DNA of 64,000 nucleotides from Curtobacterium poinsettiae. Its GTDB lineage: Bacteria > Actinomycetota > Actinomycetes > Actinomycetales > Microbacteriaceae. The stretch lies in assembly GCF_025677645.1 (NCBI RefSeq), contig NZ_CP106879.1, forward strand, positions 2,356,001 through 2,420,000. The letters are read 5' to 3'. Within the stretch, counting starts at the first letter, position 1. The number at the start of each line of letters is the position of its first letter. The translations under genes were made by a program, and so were the position numbers. Positions 62,794 to 64,000 of the stretch are shown here, piece by piece. Under the pieces are notes generated by a model, which worked only from the letters and a program-made list of their open reading frames with translations, did no database searches and had not been told where the DNA came from.

Positions 62794-64000
62794 ATGACGG
62801 ACACCCGCGAAGAGCCGTCCGCGCCGAGCCGCCCGGGATCCGCCCCGCGGCCGTCGAGCCCGATCGGTCCGAACACCACCGGCAACCTCGGTTCCCTCCG
62901 CTCGCTGCTGCCGCGCCTGTTCTCGCGTGCGCAGCCGGCCGGTGCCGTGGACACGTTGATCCGCACGGTCCGCTCGCACCACCCCAAGGCCGACGTGACG
63001 CTCATCGAGCGGGCGTACTCGGTCGCCGAGCGCGCGCACGACGGGCAGAAGCGCAAGTCCGGTGAGCCGTACATCACGCACCCCGTCGCGGTCGCGCAGA
63101 TCCTGGCCGACCTCGGCATCGGCACGATCACCATCGCGGCCGCGCTCCTGCACGACACCGTGGAGGACACCGACTACCAGCTCGACCAGCTGCGGGCCGA
63201 CTTCGGCGACGAGATCGCGATGCTCGTCGACGGCGTCACGAAGCTCGACAAGGTCAAGTACGGCGACAGCGCGCAGGCCGAGACCGTCCGCAAGATGGTC
63301 ATCGCCATGTCGAAGGACATCCGCGTCCTCGTCATCAAGCTCGCCGACCGCCTGCACAACGCCCGTACGTGGGGCTTCGTCGAGTCGACCTCCGCCACGC
63401 GCAAGGCGAAGGAGACGCTCGAGATCTACGCGCCGCTCGCACACCGGCTCGGCATCCAGATGATCAAGCTCGAGCTCGAGGACCTGTCGTTCGCGGTCCT
63501 GCACCCGAAGCTCTACGTCGAGATCGACAGCCTGGTCAAGGAACGCCAGCCGAAGCGCGAGCAGTTCGTCCAGAACGTCATCGGGACCCTGAAGAAGGAC
63601 CTGAAGGCCGCCAAGGTCCGTGGTGACGTCATGGGCCGGCCGAAGCAGTACTACTCGATCTACCAGAAGATGATCGTGCGGGGTCGTGAGTTCGACGAGA
63701 TCTACGACCTCGTCGGCATCCGCGTGCTCGTGCCGACCGTGCGCGACTGCTACGCCATGCTCGGATCGGTGCACGCCCGGTGGACCCCGCTGCCCGGTCG
63801 CTTCAAGGACTACATCGCGACCCCCAAGTTCAACCTGTACCAGTCGCTGCACACCACGGTGCTCGGACCGCAGGGTCGCGCGGTCGAGATCCAGATCCGC
63901 ACGCACGAGATGCACCAGCGCGCCGAGTTCGGTGTCGCCGCCCACTGGAAGTACAAACAGCGCGCTGCCGGCCGTGACGCCGGCACCTCGTCGACCACGG
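62794..64000 (+). CDS. rsh: Bifunctional (p)ppGpp synthetase/hydrolase Rsh, 5' part
   Basis: The first 402 codons; the rest lies beyond the window. An Arg/Ser/Pro-rich start of about 45 residues precedes the HD hydrolase domain, whose catalytic HDTVEDT begins at His120 and whose KLADRLHNART is intact. The synthetase domain follows, with GRPKQYYSIYQKM from about residue 281 and FNLYQSLHTTV, EIQIRTHEMHQRAEFG. Both activities look intact, so it is a Rel/Spo-type enzyme that makes and destroys the alarmone. Confidence 0.96.
   Translation, partial: MTDTREEPSAPSRPGSAPRPSSPIGPNTTGNLGSLRSLLPRLFSRAQPAGAVDTLIRTVRSHHPKADVTLIERAYSVAERAHDGQKRKSGEPYITHPVAVAQILADLGIGTITIAAALLHDTVEDTDYQLDQLRADFGDEIAMLVDGVTKLDKVKYGDSAQAETVRKMVIAMSKDIRVLVIKLADRLHNARTWGFVESTSATRKAKETLEIYAPLAHRLGIQMIKLELEDLSFAVLHPKLYVEIDSLVKERQPKREQFVQNVIGTLKKDLKAAKVRGDVMGRPKQYYSIYQKMIVRGREFDEIYDLVGIRVLVPTVRDCYAMLGSVHARWTPLPGRFKDYIATPKFNLYQSLHTTVLGPQGRAVEIQIRTHEMHQRAEFGVAAHWKYKQRAAGRDAGTSSTT

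Overview
The window is very GC-rich DNA, dense with genes in short overlapping operons (ATGA, GTGA and TGATG junctions). It carries many GTG starts and many promoters whose -10 element sits 6-9 nt from the start codon. Gene content and order (thrS-HIT, pdxST-yebC-ruvCAB-yajC-secDF-rsh, an HspR-type HAIR element, a DtxR/IdeR box) point to an actinobacterium. The protein sequences look like Microbacteriaceae, probably close to Curtobacterium; that placement is inference, since no search was run.

Left edge (1-3274): the start of a Wadjet (JetABCD/MksBEFG) anti-plasmid operon on the minus strand, with jetA and jetB complete and jetC cut by the window edge. It abuts a tRNA cluster (Val-CAC on minus; Gly-GCC, Cys-GCA and Val-GAC on plus). 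A second identical tRNA-Gly lies at 13404. Between the two copies is an accessory stretch: an MFS transporter, small membrane proteins, a BLUF-TetR fusion, a GNAT, an epoxide hydrolase, a TetR/alcohol dehydrogenase pair with a clear operator, an HpcH-type aldolase and an unknown GNAT-like protein.

13.7-24.8 kb: a YedY-like molybdopterin oxidoreductase with a flavin reductase partner and a small Cys4 protein. Next is a six-gene peptide-uptake operon (lipoprotein, two permeases, one fused two-domain ATPase, an S15-type peptidase, a TetR) with a dyad overlapping its -10 box. Then come an iron-box-controlled SIP-domain protein and Dps.

24.9-39.2 kb: a surface-glycan region with an apparent nucleotide-heptose pathway, which is unusual for a Gram-positive actinobacterium. 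It holds gmhA, gmhB, two HldE-like kinase/nucleotidyltransferases, three GT9 (heptosyltransferase-family) enzymes, two GT4, one GT2, an aldehyde dehydrogenase and an SDR. A pair of 125-bp direct repeats and several hairpins sit in the only large gap.

39.2-51.6 kb: a mixed region with a PRC-barrel protein, a secreted SGNH hydrolase that seems to start at CTG, a tandem Usp protein, a NUDIX enzyme, an MFS efflux protein, a YidC paralogue with DUF6412, YbaK, a HAIR-controlled ClpC-like ATPase, small orphan genes amid hairpin repeats, and apt.

51.7-64.0 kb: core housekeeping genes (thrS, HIT, pdxS, pdxT, yebC, ruvC, ruvA, ruvB, yajC, secD, secF, a rhodanese) and the first 402 codons of the bifunctional (p)ppGpp enzyme Rsh, which runs off the right edge. 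No CRISPR array, insertion sequence or prophage was seen.
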